Shown here: one piece after another, positions 1 to 10,015 of the stretch
How positions within the stretch are numbered: the stretch's first letter is position 1
Layout of the letters: every line of letters begins with the position of its first letter
Assembly (NCBI RefSeq): GCF_010747415.1
Contig: NZ_JAAGNZ010000002.1
Location: 682,001-746,000, forward strand
Reading direction: 5' to 3'
Origin: Spirosoma agri
Lineage (GTDB): Bacteria > Bacteroidota > Bacteroidia > Cytophagales > Spirosomataceae
DNA: 64,000 bases
Made by a program: the position numbers and the translations under genes
The notes under the pieces: model-generated
The model's database searches: none
What the model was told of the DNA's origin: nothing
The model's input: only the letters and a program-made list of their open reading frames with translations

Positions 1-2952
1 CTCGAAGATGCGGTATCATCGCTGGAAAATCTGAAAAACATTAGTTCAACCAGTCAGGAAGGACTTTCTGTAATTCAGCTCGAATTAAATGCCAGTGCCG
101 ACCCGAACCTGGCCTTGCAGGATGCGCAGCGAAAAGTGAACGCTGTTCTCTCGCAGTTGCCGGATGAAGTGGAATCGCCGACGCTCCAAAAATTCTCGAC
201 TGACGATGTGCCGGTTATCCGGATGGGCGTACGGGCCAATCTGGAATCGACCAAACTCTACGATCTGGTCGATGATCAGATTCGGACGCAGCTTACGAAA
301 GTTGATGGGGTAGGGCAGGTTACCCTGACCGGTGGCCGCGAGCGTGAAATTCGAATTGCGGTCGATCCCGACAAAATTAAGCTTTATAATCTCTCGCTGG
401 CGCAGGTAACGCAGGCGGTCAACTCGGCCAACCTCGATTATCCAACCGGGCGTATCGAAACGGATCAGGCGCAGTACGCTATCCGGCTGGCGGGTAAATT
501 CACCGATATCAACCAGATCCGGAATGCAACCTTGCTAACAGCAGCAAACGGAACGAGCGTTAAATTGAGCGATGTCGCATCGGTAACCGATGGCGTTTCG
601 GATGCGACGACCATCAACCGGATCAATGGACGCGAATCGATCGGTATTGCGATTCAAAAACAGACCGATGCCAACGCCGTCGCCATTAGTCAGCAGGTAC
701 GGGCCATTCTGGGGGGTATTGAAAAACAATACGCCAACATCGGCCTGAAATTCGAAGTGACCAGCGATTCATCGACGTACACATTAGCTTCGGCGGAAGG
801 GGTAATTTTTGACCTTGAGTTTGCCGTTGTACTGGTGGCGCTGGTGATGCTGCTGTTTTTACACAGCATCCGGAATGCCTTCATCGTCATGGTATCCGTA
901 CCCGCTTCGATCGTTGCCGTTTTCGTGCCGATGTATCTGCTGGGGTTCACGCTTAACCTGATGACCCTGATGGCGTTATCGCTGGTCGTTGGTATTCTGG
1001 TCGATGACTCGATTGTGGTCCTGGAGAATATTTACCGCCACCTCGAAATGGGCAAAGACCGCCGAACGGCTTCGCTCGATGGTCGGAATGAGATCGGATT
1101 TACTGCGCTGGCCATTACTATGGTCGACGTGGTGGTTTTCCTGCCGCTTGTCTTCGTGCAGGGGCTGATTGCTAATATCATTCGGGAATTCGCTCTCGTT
1201 GTCGTGTTCTCGACGCTGATGTCGCTGATCGTGTCGTTCACCATAACACCTTTATTGGCGTCGCGTTTCGCCAAAGAAACTGACCTAAGCGGACGGAGTC
1301 CTGGCAAGCGGTTCCTGGCCTGGTTCGAGCGTCAGTTCGATTCGCTCAAACACGGCTACGCCAACCTGTTAGGCTGGAGTCTGCGACACAAACGCTGGGT
1401 ATATATCACCGCGATTGGTTTATTGGTGGGGTCAATTGGTCTGGTAACGGGCGGCTTTATCGGAACGACCTTCTTCCCGCAGAGTGACCAGGGCGAATTT
1501 GTCATCCAGATCGAAGGTGAACCCTACAATAGTCTGGCCGAGACGAACCGCGTTTGTCAGATCATTGAGAAGCAGTTGATGCAGAACAAGCTGGTAACGA
1601 AAGTGAACAGCAACGTTGGCTATTCATCGTCAGCCTCCGGTGGTGGACTGGGCTCAACGCCGTACCACAAAGCTGAGATTACGGTAACGATCCTGCCGAA
1701 ACAGGAGCGGACCATTTCGGTTGAAAAGTTTGCGGCACAGACGAAAGCCCAGATCTCGAAAATAGCGGGTCTGAACGTTAAATCGGCACCGATCGCCATT
1801 ACGGGGGGAGCCAATGCGGCACCGATTCAGATTCTGTTGCAGGGTAACTCGCAGCAGGATTTGCAGCAGTCTGCCGCCATTGTGAAACAGGTGATCAAAT
1901 CGGTGAGCGGAACGACCGACGTTGAACTAGCCGTTGATGATCCGAAGCCAGAGCTTAAAGTCAACCTCGATCGTCGGAAAATGGCGCAGTACGGGGTTTC
2001 TGTGGCTAACGTAGGGGCGACGCTGCAAACGGCTTTTTCGGGAAATACGGATAGCAAATACCGGGTTGGCAGCCGCGACTACGACATTCGGGTCGAATTG
2101 AACAAGTTTAATCGTCAGAGCAAAGACGATGTCGGTAAGTTGACCGTACCCGATGGTCAGGGCAAGTTGATTGAAATTCAGCAGATTGCCGATCTCGATC
2201 TGGGTACGGGGGCCACTCAGTTGACTCGTTACAACCGGGTTGCGTCCCTGTTCGTCAACGCCAACGTCGTGGGTCGCCCAACGGGTACGGTCGGTACGGA
2301 GATCGATAATATTCTGAAAACGAAAGAACTACCGGGTGGTGTGACGTACCGGCTTAAGGGCGATCTGGAACGCCAGTCCGATGCATTCGGCAGTCTTGGA
2401 ATCGCGCTTGGCATGGCGGTAACGTTCGTTTATCTGCTCATGGTCGCGTTGTATAACTCGTACTTTCGCCCATTCGTCGTTCTTTTCTCGATCCCGATGG
2501 CCGTTATTGGGGCCTTTCTGGCGCTGGCGCTGGCTGAACAAGCGATCTCGTTCTTTGTTATGTTGGGAATGATCATGCTGATCGGTCTGGTAGCTAAAAA
2601 CGCAATTCTGCTGGTCGACTTTGCCAATGCTCAGAAAGAGGAGGGCAAAAGTACCGTCGATGCGCTTGTTGAAGCCGGTCGCGAACGGATTCGTCCTATT
2701 CTGATGACAACCATTGCGATGGCGATCGGGCTGCTGCCAATGGCGCTGGCAACGGGCGATGGCTCGGAATCGAAGAATGGGTTGGCATGGGTAATCATCG
2801 GTGGTCTGATCAGCTCGCTTTTGCTGACGCTGGTATTGGTGCCAACGGTTTACTTAACCTTTGAAAATGGGTTCAATGCGGCTCGTCGTCTGATGGGGCG
2901 GGTGTCGGGTAAGAAGGACGAACCAGTACCCGCCAAACCCGCTAAGGTATAA
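1..2952 (+). CDS. RND efflux pump, inner-membrane permease subunit (5' partial)
   Basis: Proton-driven RND permease of the AcrB/MdtB (HAE1) type, which would export drugs or other small hydrophobics with a membrane-fusion protein and a TolC-like channel. The frame is open from base 1, so the window cuts the gene; 983 residues are visible of about 1,050 usual, missing roughly the first 60-70. Periplasmic porter loops, a first membrane block, a second porter half and a second membrane block appear in order. The paired Asp of TM4 (GILVDDSIVV) and the TM10 Lys (GLVAKNAILL) of the proton relay are present. Neither the fusion protein nor a TolC gene follows; upstream genes are outside the window. 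A T-tailed hairpin lies 110 bp downstream. Family confident, substrate unknown. Confidence 0.95.
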   Translation, partial: LEDAVSSLENLKNISSTSQEGLSVIQLELNASADPNLALQDAQRKVNAVLSQLPDEVESPTLQKFSTDDVPVIRMGVRANLESTKLYDLVDDQIRTQLTKVDGVGQVTLTGGREREIRIAVDPDKIKLYNLSLAQVTQAVNSANLDYPTGRIETDQAQYAIRLAGKFTDINQIRNATLLTAANGTSVKLSDVASVTDGVSDATTINRINGRESIGIAIQKQTDANAVAISQQVRAILGGIEKQYANIGLKFEVTSDSSTYTLASAEGVIFDLEFAVVLVALVMLLFLHSIRNAFIVMVSVPASIVAVFVPMYLLGFTLNLMTLMALSLVVGILVDDSIVVLENIYRHLEMGKDRRTASLDGRNEIGFTALAITMVDVVVFLPLVFVQGLIANIIREFALVVVFSTLMSLIVSFTITPLLASRFAKETDLSGRSPGKRFLAWFERQFDSLKHGYANLLGWSLRHKRWVYITAIGLLVGSIGLVTGGFIGTTFFPQSDQGEFVIQIEGEPYNSLAETNRVCQIIEKQLMQNKLVTKVNSNVGYSSSASGGGLGSTPYHKAEITVTILPKQERTISVEKFAAQTKAQISKIAGLNVKSAPIAITGGANAAPIQILLQGNSQQDLQQSAAIVKQVIKSVSGTTDVELAVDDPKPELKVNLDRRKMAQYGVSVANVGATLQTAFSGNTDSKYRVGSRDYDIRVELNKFNRQSKDDVGKLTVPDGQGKLIEIQQIADLDLGTGATQLTRYNRVASLFVNANVVGRPTGTVGTEIDNILKTKELPGGVTYRLKGDLERQSDAFGSLGIALGMAVTFVYLLMVALYNSYFRPFVVLFSIPMAVIGAFLALALAEQAISFFVMLGMIMLIGLVAKNAILLVDFANAQKEEGKSTVDALVEAGRERIRPILMTTIAMAIGLLPMALATGDGSESKNGLAWVIIGGLISSLLLTLVLVPTVYLTFENGFNAARRLMGRVSGKKDEPVPAKPAKV

Positions 2953-3062
2953 AGACAACGTTCGTTAAGCGGACCTGACCCTTTCGTCAATACAGTGCCG
3001 GACTCGTTTAGGGTGTCGTTGGGAAACATGGCGCTGTGTTGGCGAAAGGATTATACGGATAG

Positions 3063-3097
3063 AAGCCGTCTGTTGGACAAACAGACGGCTTTTTTTG
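3063..3097 (+). terminator. Rho-independent terminator
   Basis: A 12-bp perfect stem (AAGCCGTCTGTT / AACAGACGGCTT) with a 5-nt loop is followed by a run of seven T. It lies after the RND gene and before the barrel protein gene, so it probably ends the efflux transcript. Confidence 0.85.
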
Positions 3098-3226
3098 TCT
3101 TGCTCAACGGTATAACTACTGGTATTGCTGACCTTTGCTCTTCGTTCACCGGTAACTCGACCCGTTTCGACGCGCGTACCACTCAATGCCGTTTTGGGTT
3201 TGCGTCGGAATAAAAAACGCAGTATT

Positions 3227-4654
3227 ATGACTACATTTCTGAAAATGGTCTGGGTAGGTGCCCTGCTGGCTGCCAGTCAGTTTGCCTTCGCTCAACAAGT
3301 TTTTACTTCTGATACAACCAAACCAGCAGTCTCTACGAATAAGCCGTTGGTAGAAAAAAATGAGCTGAAATATAACCTCAACGAATCGGGTTCGCACTTT
3401 GTCAAGGTTACTTTTCTGAACCAGGCGTGGCTTCAAGTCAATCAGAGCAACCCCGGATCAACTGTTGTCGGTGTGCCAAAGGATAATACGTTCTCGATTG
3501 GTCTGCGCCGGACGCGGATGCAGCTCTTCGGTCAGCTTAGCGACCACGTGTTTCTGTATCTCCAGTTTGGGATGAACAACTTCAATTACCTGAACGGCGG
3601 ATTCAACCAGAACGCATCATCGCAGCGGAAAGTACAGGCCTTTTTTCACGATGCAGTTGGTGAATACTTGGTCTTCAAGAACAAAAATTACCTCAACATT
3701 GGTGGTGGTCTGACGATCGTCAACGGTTTATCGCGATTCAGTGCGCCCAGCGTGGCTACGATCATGACAATGGACGTACCCGTATTTGCGCAGGCTACCG
3801 TTGACCAGACGGACCAATTCTCCCGTAAGTTGAGCGTGTATGCACGTGGTCAGGTTGGTCACCTCGATTACCGGGTAGCCATCAGTGATCCGTTCCCGAT
3901 TCAAACCAACGGTTCAGCACTGCCATCGTACGGTCCAAATTCTATTTTTGCGCTGAAAGGTCACGAGAAGCAGCTTCAGGGCCTATTTATGTGGCAGTTC
4001 TTCGACAAAGAAGCGCACAAGACGCCCGGGTATAACACGGGTACTTACCTTGGTGCAAAGAAAGTGTTCAACCTAGAAGCCGGGTTTATTACGCAGGAAA
4101 ATGCAATGGTACGGGTTGCTGCACCCGGCGATACGACCTATCAGAACATGAACCTGTGGTCGGTTGCGTCGTTTCTGGATATGCCTTTGAATCGCTCAAC
4201 AGGCACGGCGGTCAATGCCTACCTGGGTTATTTCCATACCGACTACGGGACCAACTACCTGCGCTACAATGGAGCGATGAATCCCGCCAGTGATATTGCC
4301 GCTGCGCAACGCCCCGGCGGATTGGGCGGCACTCAGGGCAATGCCTTTCCCATGTTTGGTACGGGCAATGTTGTGTACGGACAGTTTGGTTACCTGATGA
4401 AACGTGACCTGTTTGGTGCGGGCAACGGTACGCTCATGCCCTACGTGCAGGTTCAGCTTGCCAGCTATCAGCGCGTATCGAACACGCTCGGCGTCTATAA
4501 CGTTGGGATCAACTACCTGATCAACGGCCACAATGGAAAGGTGACCATCGATTACCAGAACCGGCCCTATTACGAACCCTCATCCGGTACGTCCCCGCTT
4601 TCGGCGGGTGGTCGACGTGGACAATTAACACTTCAATATCAGGTATTTATTTGA
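3227..4654 (+). CDS. Outer-membrane beta-barrel (porin-like) protein
   Basis: A 475-residue exported protein that I cannot assign beyond an outer-membrane barrel. The ATG at 3227 is chosen over an upstream in-frame start at 3125 because it begins directly with a signal peptide (MTTFLKMVWVGALLAASQ, cleavage near FAFAQ). The mature part has alternating hydrophobic/aromatic strands and many Gly/Asn turns, with motifs such as RRTRMQLFGQ and FLYLQFGM, and it ends in an aromatic-rich strand (LTLQYQVFI), as barrel proteins do. It resembles the phosphate-selective porin O/P-like proteins of Bacteroidota, but substrate is not inferable. The gene stands alone after a terminator and converges on the mutase operon, whose last stop is 38 bp away. 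Confidence 0.75.
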   Translation: MTTFLKMVWVGALLAASQFAFAQQVFTSDTTKPAVSTNKPLVEKNELKYNLNESGSHFVKVTFLNQAWLQVNQSNPGSTVVGVPKDNTFSIGLRRTRMQLFGQLSDHVFLYLQFGMNNFNYLNGGFNQNASSQRKVQAFFHDAVGEYLVFKNKNYLNIGGGLTIVNGLSRFSAPSVATIMTMDVPVFAQATVDQTDQFSRKLSVYARGQVGHLDYRVAISDPFPIQTNGSALPSYGPNSIFALKGHEKQLQGLFMWQFFDKEAHKTPGYNTGTYLGAKKVFNLEAGFITQENAMVRVAAPGDTTYQNMNLWSVASFLDMPLNRSTGTAVNAYLGYFHTDYGTNYLRYNGAMNPASDIAAAQRPGGLGGTQGNAFPMFGTGNVVYGQFGYLMKRDLFGAGNGTLMPYVQVQLASYQRVSNTLGVYNVGINYLINGHNGKVTIDYQNRPYYEPSSGTSPLSAGGRRGQLTLQYQVFI

Positions 4655-4692
4655 AGCTGAACAGCAAACCGAGCGTTCCGGGTAGGTGGTTG

Positions 4693-6885
4693 CTAGTCAG
4701 CCATCAACTCGGCCAGAATTTTCTGAGCTGCGATCGAGATGATAGTTCCCGGCCCGAAAATGCCTTTCACCCCCGCATCGTACAGGTACTGGTAGTCGCC
4801 TGCCGGAATAACGCCCCCGGCAATGACAATAATATCGTCCCGGCCCAGCTTCTTCAACTCGTCGATGAGTTGCGGTACCAATGTTTTGTGACCCGCTGCC
4901 AGACTCGATACCCCGACAATATGAACATCATTCTCGGCTGCCTGCCGGGCCACTTCGGCGGGTGTCTGGAACAGCGGTCCCATGTCGACATCGAAACCCA
5001 GATCGGCAAAGCTGGTGGCAATGATTTTAGCGCCCCGGTCGTGACCATCCTGTCCCATTTTGGCTACCAGAATCCTTGGACGGCGTCCATCGAGATCGGC
5101 AAATCGATTGCTCATCTCCCGCGCGATGCGGAAATTCTCATCATCGGATACCTCCGATGCGTAAATGCCCGATATGGACCGGATCGTGGCCTTGTGTCGG
5201 CCGAATGCTTTCTCCATAGCGTCAGAAATTTCGCCAAGTGTTGCCCGATGCCGGGCTGCTTCGACCGCAAGTGCGAGGAGATTGGTTTCTTTTTCCACTT
5301 TCTCCTCACCCAACTTTTGGTCCGCTGTTGTGAGAGGGGTCGGTGAGGGCAGTATAGGAAAAGCTGCTTCCGTAATGGCGTCCAATGCCGCGTTTACCTT
5401 CTCCGGATCGCGGTTAGCTTTTACCGTTTTCAGTCGCTTCAACTGCGCTTCCCGAACAGCCTGATTATCAATATCGAGTAGGTCAATTTCAGTTGCCGAA
5501 TCCGATTTATAGCGATTGACTCCCACAATCACGTCTTTTCCGCCATCGATACGCGCCTGTTTGCGGGCGGCTGCTTCTTCGATTTTGAGTTTGGGCAGAC
5601 CTGTTTCGATCGCTTTGGTCATACCACCCAACTGCTCCACTTCGTCAATGAGCGCCCACGCCTTTTCGATCAGTTCGTTGGTCAGAAATTCAACGTAATA
5701 GGAGCCCCCCCACGGATCGACGGCGCGGGTAATGTCGGTTTCGTGCTGTAAATACAACTGGGTATTCCGGGCGATCCGGGCCGAGAAATCGGTTGGTAAG
5801 GCAATGGCTTCATCGAGCGAGTTTGTGTGTAAACTCTGCGTACCACCCAGCACAGCCGCGAGTGCTTCGACGGTGGTACGAGCAACATTATTGAATGGGT
5901 CCTGCTCGGTGAGGCTGTAACCCGAGGTCTGGCAGTGGGTGCGCAACGCGAGCGATTTGGCGTTTTTCGGGTTGAACTGCTTGACGATTCTAGCCCACAA
6001 CAACCGCCCCGCCCGAAGCTTGGCGATCTCCATAAAGTGATTCATGCCGATTCCCCAGAAAAACGAGAGCCTGGGCGCGAAATCATCGATGGCCATACCG
6101 GCCCCTAGTCCCGTACGAATGTATTCAAGGCCATCGGCGAGGGTATACGCCAGTTCGAGGTGAGCCGGTGCGCCCGCTTCGTGCATGTGATAGCCGCTGA
6201 TACTGATGGAGTTGAACCGGGGCATGTGCTGGCTGGTATACGCAAAAATATCACCAACGATCCGCATCGACGGTTCGGGCGGGTAGATGTACGTATTCCG
6301 AACCATGAATTCTTTCAGAATGTCGTTCTGGATGGTACCGGATAGTTTTTCGGGTGAGACGCCCTGTTCTTCGGCGGCCACGATAAAAAACGCCATGATC
6401 GGCAGTACGGCTCCGTTCATGGTCATCGACACCGACATCTGATCGAGGGGAATCTGGTCGAACAGGATTTTCATATCCTCGACCGAATCAATAGCTACTC
6501 CCGCTTTGCCTACATCGCCCACGACGCGCGGATGATCGGAGTCGTAACCCCGGTGCGTCGCCAGATCGAAGGCGACCGACAACCCTTTCTGCCCCGCTGC
6601 CAGATTCCGACGGTAAAAAGCATTCGATTCTTCGGCGGTCGAAAAACCCGCGTATTGCCGGATTGTCCAGGGCTGACGGACGTACATGCTGGCGTAGGGA
6701 CCCCGCAGAAAAGGTGGAATGCCAGCCTGTTGGTCGGCTACGGCCTGCGTTTCAGCATCGGCAACCGTGAAATGCGGTTTCAGTCTGATACCTTCGGCCG
6801 TAGTGAACGGCTTTTCCGCCGGAGTTGACTGCTGGCTAGTTTCGGTGGCTTTCTGAATGGATGTATTGGTAAAATCGGGTTTCAT
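4693..6885 (-). CDS. scpA: Methylmalonyl-CoA mutase large (catalytic) subunit
   Basis: Converts (R)-methylmalonyl-CoA to succinyl-CoA with adenosylcobalamin, linking propionyl-CoA metabolism to the TCA cycle. At 730 residues it has the normal length. The N-terminal part is the CoA-binding TIM barrel (for example [15 protein letters not shown] and [20 protein letters not shown]). The C-terminal B12 domain carries DxHxxG (GQDGHDRG, about residue 610), whose His ligates cobalt, and the later GG motif ([11 protein letters not shown]). It is the second gene of an operon, 15 bp after the small-subunit gene. The alternative symbol mutB is also used. Confidence 0.97.
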   Translation of the reverse strand: MKPDFTNTSIQKATETSQQSTPAEKPFTTAEGIRLKPHFTVADAETQAVADQQAGIPPFLRGPYASMYVRQPWTIRQYAGFSTAEESNAFYRRNLAAGQKGLSVAFDLATHRGYDSDHPRVVGDVGKAGVAIDSVEDMKILFDQIPLDQMSVSMTMNGAVLPIMAFFIVAAEEQGVSPEKLSGTIQNDILKEFMVRNTYIYPPEPSMRIVGDIFAYTSQHMPRFNSISISGYHMHEAGAPAHLELAYTLADGLEYIRTGLGAGMAIDDFAPRLSFFWGIGMNHFMEIAKLRAGRLLWARIVKQFNPKNAKSLALRTHCQTSGYSLTEQDPFNNVARTTVEALAAVLGGTQSLHTNSLDEAIALPTDFSARIARNTQLYLQHETDITRAVDPWGGSYYVEFLTNELIEKAWALIDEVEQLGGMTKAIETGLPKLKIEEAAARKQARIDGGKDVIVGVNRYKSDSATEIDLLDIDNQAVREAQLKRLKTVKANRDPEKVNAALDAITEAAFPILPSPTPLTTADQKLGEEKVEKETNLLALAVEAARHRATLGEISDAMEKAFGRHKATIRSISGIYASEVSDDENFRIAREMSNRFADLDGRRPRILVAKMGQDGHDRGAKIIATSFADLGFDVDMGPLFQTPAEVARQAAENDVHIVGVSSLAAGHKTLVPQLIDELKKLGRDDIIVIAGGVIPAGDYQYLYDAGVKGIFGPGTIISIAAQKILAELMAD

Positions 6886-6900
6886 ATGTTGAGCGTTAAT

Positions 6901-8277
6901 TTACTCAAATTCGGCGGCCAACCGGCGGTCGGGTAATAAGCTGGTTGTGGATTGGCCTTCGGCGTCGGTATTGAGTTGATTTGTTGGTTCATCAAATCGG
7001 AATTTCGTCACACCTACAATCACGTTTCCGTTTCGCACCGCAGCAACCTTGTCGTGATACGCCTGTTCGATTTGCGCCGGAATGAACCCATCCGTAAACG
7101 CTTTTGCGAACCCGCCCCGCTTTTCTATGTCCAGAAACAGGGTCCAGGCCGCTTCGATCAGCTGGTGCGTTACATACTCAATGTAGTACGAACCTGCCGA
7201 CGGATCAGCGACCTTATTCAGATAACTCTCTTCTTTCAACAATGTCGAAACGTTTCGGGCAATCCGGTCTGAGAATGCGCTAGCTTCGGATGCGCTTGAT
7301 CGCGTCAATACGGCATCGAATGGACGAACAGTCAGCACATCGCAGCCACCGATAACGGCTGACATGGCCTCCGTTGTTCCCCGAAGCAGGTTTGTGTAGG
7401 GCGTAGCCGTCGCGTCGTAGAAGGTTGAGGTCTGGCCGTGAATGAGCGGAACCGTGTCGATGGCTGACGAGTAACAGCTGTTGAATCGGTTCATTAACAC
7501 CCGCAACGCCCGCAGTTTGGCAATCTCGATAAAATAGCTGATGCCAACGGACACCGACAAGATGGTTTTGGTGACGATCTGGTCAATCGATAAGCCTGCA
7601 TCGGTTAGGTAATCGTACTGATCGGCCAGCGACGCGAACAGAAAAGCCAGTTCCTGCGTTGCAGTGGCACCTGCGTTGTGGAACGGATGGCTTGTGGCGC
7701 AAACGGTACGGAACTGGGGCGAATCTGATGTTGCCTTTGTTAAATCGACAACGGATTGATAACCAGTAGTTAATTGTTGGTTTGATTGTATCCAATGAGC
7801 CGCCGGATCAACCAGTAAGCCACCCCGCAACCGATAGGGAGCGATGGTGTTCAGCGTCGCAACGAGTTGAGTAGAGTTGTCGGTCCGAAAAAAGACGGGT
7901 GTGTCGCTCAGTTTGATACCATTCAGCAGGTGTGCCAAATTCGACGGGTCAGACAGGGCAATGACAAGCGCGTCGGCTCCGTTAGCAAGGTGGTTTCGGA
8001 GTACGGTATTTCCCTGTTTTTCGTTCGTAACCACATAGGCCGGAGCCGTAAGCCACCCCGGAAACGGCTTTTGTGCGTGTTGAATCGTTTCGAGGGGAAG
8101 CTCGTTCAAGTCGTCATGGGTGTAGTAGGGCTCAATCGTAAAGCCGTCGTTTACATGCCAGCGTAAGCGTTCGTAGGGCACGTCGCCCGTCCGGGCATTG
8201 TTTAGCTCTTTTTGAACCTGCGTCAGCCAGGCAGCCTTGTCGACGGTTGGAAATAGGTCAGAAAAAATCGGCTCCAT
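6901..8277 (-). CDS. mutA: Methylmalonyl-CoA mutase small subunit
   Basis: The non-catalytic partner of the heterodimeric mutase. It keeps a degenerate copy of the TIM-barrel half (GGCDVLTVRPFDAV, DRIARNVSTLL, DPSAGSYYIEYVTHQL) but stops at 458 residues, so it has no C-terminal cobalamin domain and no DxHxxG. Small subunits in many other phyla are about 600-640 residues and keep a vestigial B12-like domain; this short form appears to have lost it. It is the first gene of the two-gene operon and is divergent from dnaA across about 275 bp. Confidence 0.92.
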   Translation of the reverse strand: MEPIFSDLFPTVDKAAWLTQVQKELNNARTGDVPYERLRWHVNDGFTIEPYYTHDDLNELPLETIQHAQKPFPGWLTAPAYVVTNEKQGNTVLRNHLANGADALVIALSDPSNLAHLLNGIKLSDTPVFFRTDNSTQLVATLNTIAPYRLRGGLLVDPAAHWIQSNQQLTTGYQSVVDLTKATSDSPQFRTVCATSHPFHNAGATATQELAFLFASLADQYDYLTDAGLSIDQIVTKTILSVSVGISYFIEIAKLRALRVLMNRFNSCYSSAIDTVPLIHGQTSTFYDATATPYTNLLRGTTEAMSAVIGGCDVLTVRPFDAVLTRSSASEASAFSDRIARNVSTLLKEESYLNKVADPSAGSYYIEYVTHQLIEAAWTLFLDIEKRGGFAKAFTDGFIPAQIEQAYHDKVAAVRNGNVIVGVTKFRFDEPTNQLNTDAEGQSTTSLLPDRRLAAEFE

Positions 8278-8503
8278 TGGCTACGTATGAGATAGGTAAG
8301 TAAATGTAGCACTTTCTCCAGTTGAGGACAAAAAGGCTTTTATGTTCCCTTTGATAAGAACTCGGCTGGATTATTCGAAGGGATTGGTGTAAGTCCTTGA
8401 CCTTCCGTTTGAAACGGTTAATTTTAGCTAAATGAACGAGCGCGCAGTAGTACGTACCGAAAAAAACGCCAACGGGCAGGGTACGTTCGGTTAGATAATT
8501 CCC

Positions 8504-8511
8504 TACATTTG
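8504..8511 (+). promoter_or_regulatory. Candidate dnaA promoter -7 element
   Basis: TACATTTG fits the Bacteroidota -7 consensus TAnnTTTG, 43-67 bp before the two candidate dnaA starts. No clean TTG is seen at the -33 position (TTC lies nearby), so support is partial. The rest of the 8278-8553 gap shows no RNA gene and no DnaA-box cluster. Confidence 0.45.
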
Positions 8512-8553
8512 TCTCCCTTTTTTGCGATACCAACGTAACAATAATGTACTCCC

Positions 8554-9987
8554 GTGAATGTAACTACCCAGCCAGCCATGCAGCGTGAAGTAATGACGGT
8601 ATGGAATCGCTGTCTGAGCGTTATTCGGGGAATTGTGCCTGAACAAAGCTTCAATACGTGGTTTGAGCCGATCGTTCCACTACGGCTTAACGGGAATGTG
8701 CTGACCATTCAGGTTCCAAGTGAATTTTTTTACGAGTGGCTCGAAGAGAACTTCGTGCATGCGCTGCGCAAGGCCCTTGACACGGCTATTGGCCGCGACG
8801 GTCAGCTCGAATACTCGATCATTGTTGATAAAGGAAACGAGCAGAACAGACCTTTAACGGTCAATGTCCCAACAACCAAGACCCCCCAGTCGGCAAAGCC
8901 CGACAACGTCAATCCCGATATTCTGAAGAGCCCATTCGTGCTCAAAGACCTTGATTCGCTAACGCTTGACTCCTACCTGAATCCAACCTATACGTTCGAT
9001 AATTACGTTGAAGGCGACTGCAACCGGCTGGCGCGGCAGGCTGGTTATGCCGTAGCCGAGCGTCCGGGCATTACCTCGTTCAACCCGCTTATGATCCACG
9101 GTGGGGTAGGGCTGGGCAAAACGCATCTGGTACAGGCAATCGGTAACTACATCAAGAATAATAACCACAACAAGTTTGTGCTGTACGTAACGTCGGAGAA
9201 ATTCACGAATCAGTTCCTGAACGCGATTCGGTCGGATGGTATCCGTGACTTTACCAGTTTCTACATGCAGGTAGACGTGCTGGTTATCGATGATGTGCAG
9301 TTTTTACAGAAAAAAGAGAAAACGCAGGAAATTTTCTTCCATATTTTCAACCACCTTCATCAGTCGGGAAAGCAGATCATTATGACTTCTGACCGGGCTC
9401 CGCGGGCGCTGGATGGATTGGAAGATCGCTTGTTATCCCGTTTTAAGTGGGGCCTTTCCGCCGATTTACAAACGCCGGATCTGGAAACGCGTATTGCCAT
9501 TATCCAGAAGAAACTTCAGGCCGAAGGTATCTACATTGAGAACAACGTCATTGAATATCTGGCTCACAGTATCAATACGAACGTCCGCGAGTTAGAGGGT
9601 GTCATTGTTTCCCTGATGGCGCAAGCGTCGCTGAATCGGCGCGAAATCGATCTTGAACTGGCGAAACACACCCTTCGGAATATTGTCGTAGACTCCGAGC
9701 GGGAAGTGACTATCGACTCGGTACAGGAAACCGTCGCCGACTTCTTCAACGTGACCATTGCCGATCTGAAAGCCAAAAGCCGTAAGCGGGAACTGGTTCA
9801 TCCCCGCCAGGTGGCTATGTATCTGGCTAAAGAAAAAACGGATCTGTCGCTCAAATCGATCGGGTATCATTTCGGTGGTCGCGACCACAGCACGGTCATT
9901 CATGCCATCCAGACGATCAGCGATCTGGTGACCAAAAATCCCGAGTCGCGTGCATCGATGGAGAAGCTTAAAGCCCTCTTCAAGTAG
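8554..9987 (+). CDS. dnaA: Chromosomal replication initiator protein DnaA
   Basis: AAA+ initiator that binds DnaA boxes and opens the origin. Domain I is at the N-terminus (VPEQSFNTWFEPI), followed by a short linker, the AAA+ core with Walker A GGVGLGKTH (about residues 183-191) and Walker B VIDDVQFLQ (about 242-250), then the DNA-binding domain with the signature GGRDHSTVIHAI near residue 440. Length is 477 from a GTG at 8554; the ATG at 8578 (MQREVMTVW) gives 469 residues and may be the true start. dnaN and recF are not adjacent. The downstream acyltransferase gene begins 28 bp after the stop. Confidence 0.97.
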   Translation: MNVTTQPAMQREVMTVWNRCLSVIRGIVPEQSFNTWFEPIVPLRLNGNVLTIQVPSEFFYEWLEENFVHALRKALDTAIGRDGQLEYSIIVDKGNEQNRPLTVNVPTTKTPQSAKPDNVNPDILKSPFVLKDLDSLTLDSYLNPTYTFDNYVEGDCNRLARQAGYAVAERPGITSFNPLMIHGGVGLGKTHLVQAIGNYIKNNNHNKFVLYVTSEKFTNQFLNAIRSDGIRDFTSFYMQVDVLVIDDVQFLQKKEKTQEIFFHIFNHLHQSGKQIIMTSDRAPRALDGLEDRLLSRFKWGLSADLQTPDLETRIAIIQKKLQAEGIYIENNVIEYLAHSINTNVRELEGVIVSLMAQASLNRREIDLELAKHTLRNIVVDSEREVTIDSVQETVADFFNVTIADLKAKSRKRELVHPRQVAMYLAKEKTDLSLKSIGYHFGGRDHSTVIHAIQTISDLVTKNPESRASMEKLKALFK

Positions 9988-10015
9988 GCCGAGTACCAGA
10001 CTAACAAATCCGGCC

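Noticed and set aside
4651..5346. 231-codon plus-strand reading frame antisense to the mutase gene
   Set aside because: It is a shadow of the strongly supported scpA gene in another frame, with no family resemblance or promoter.
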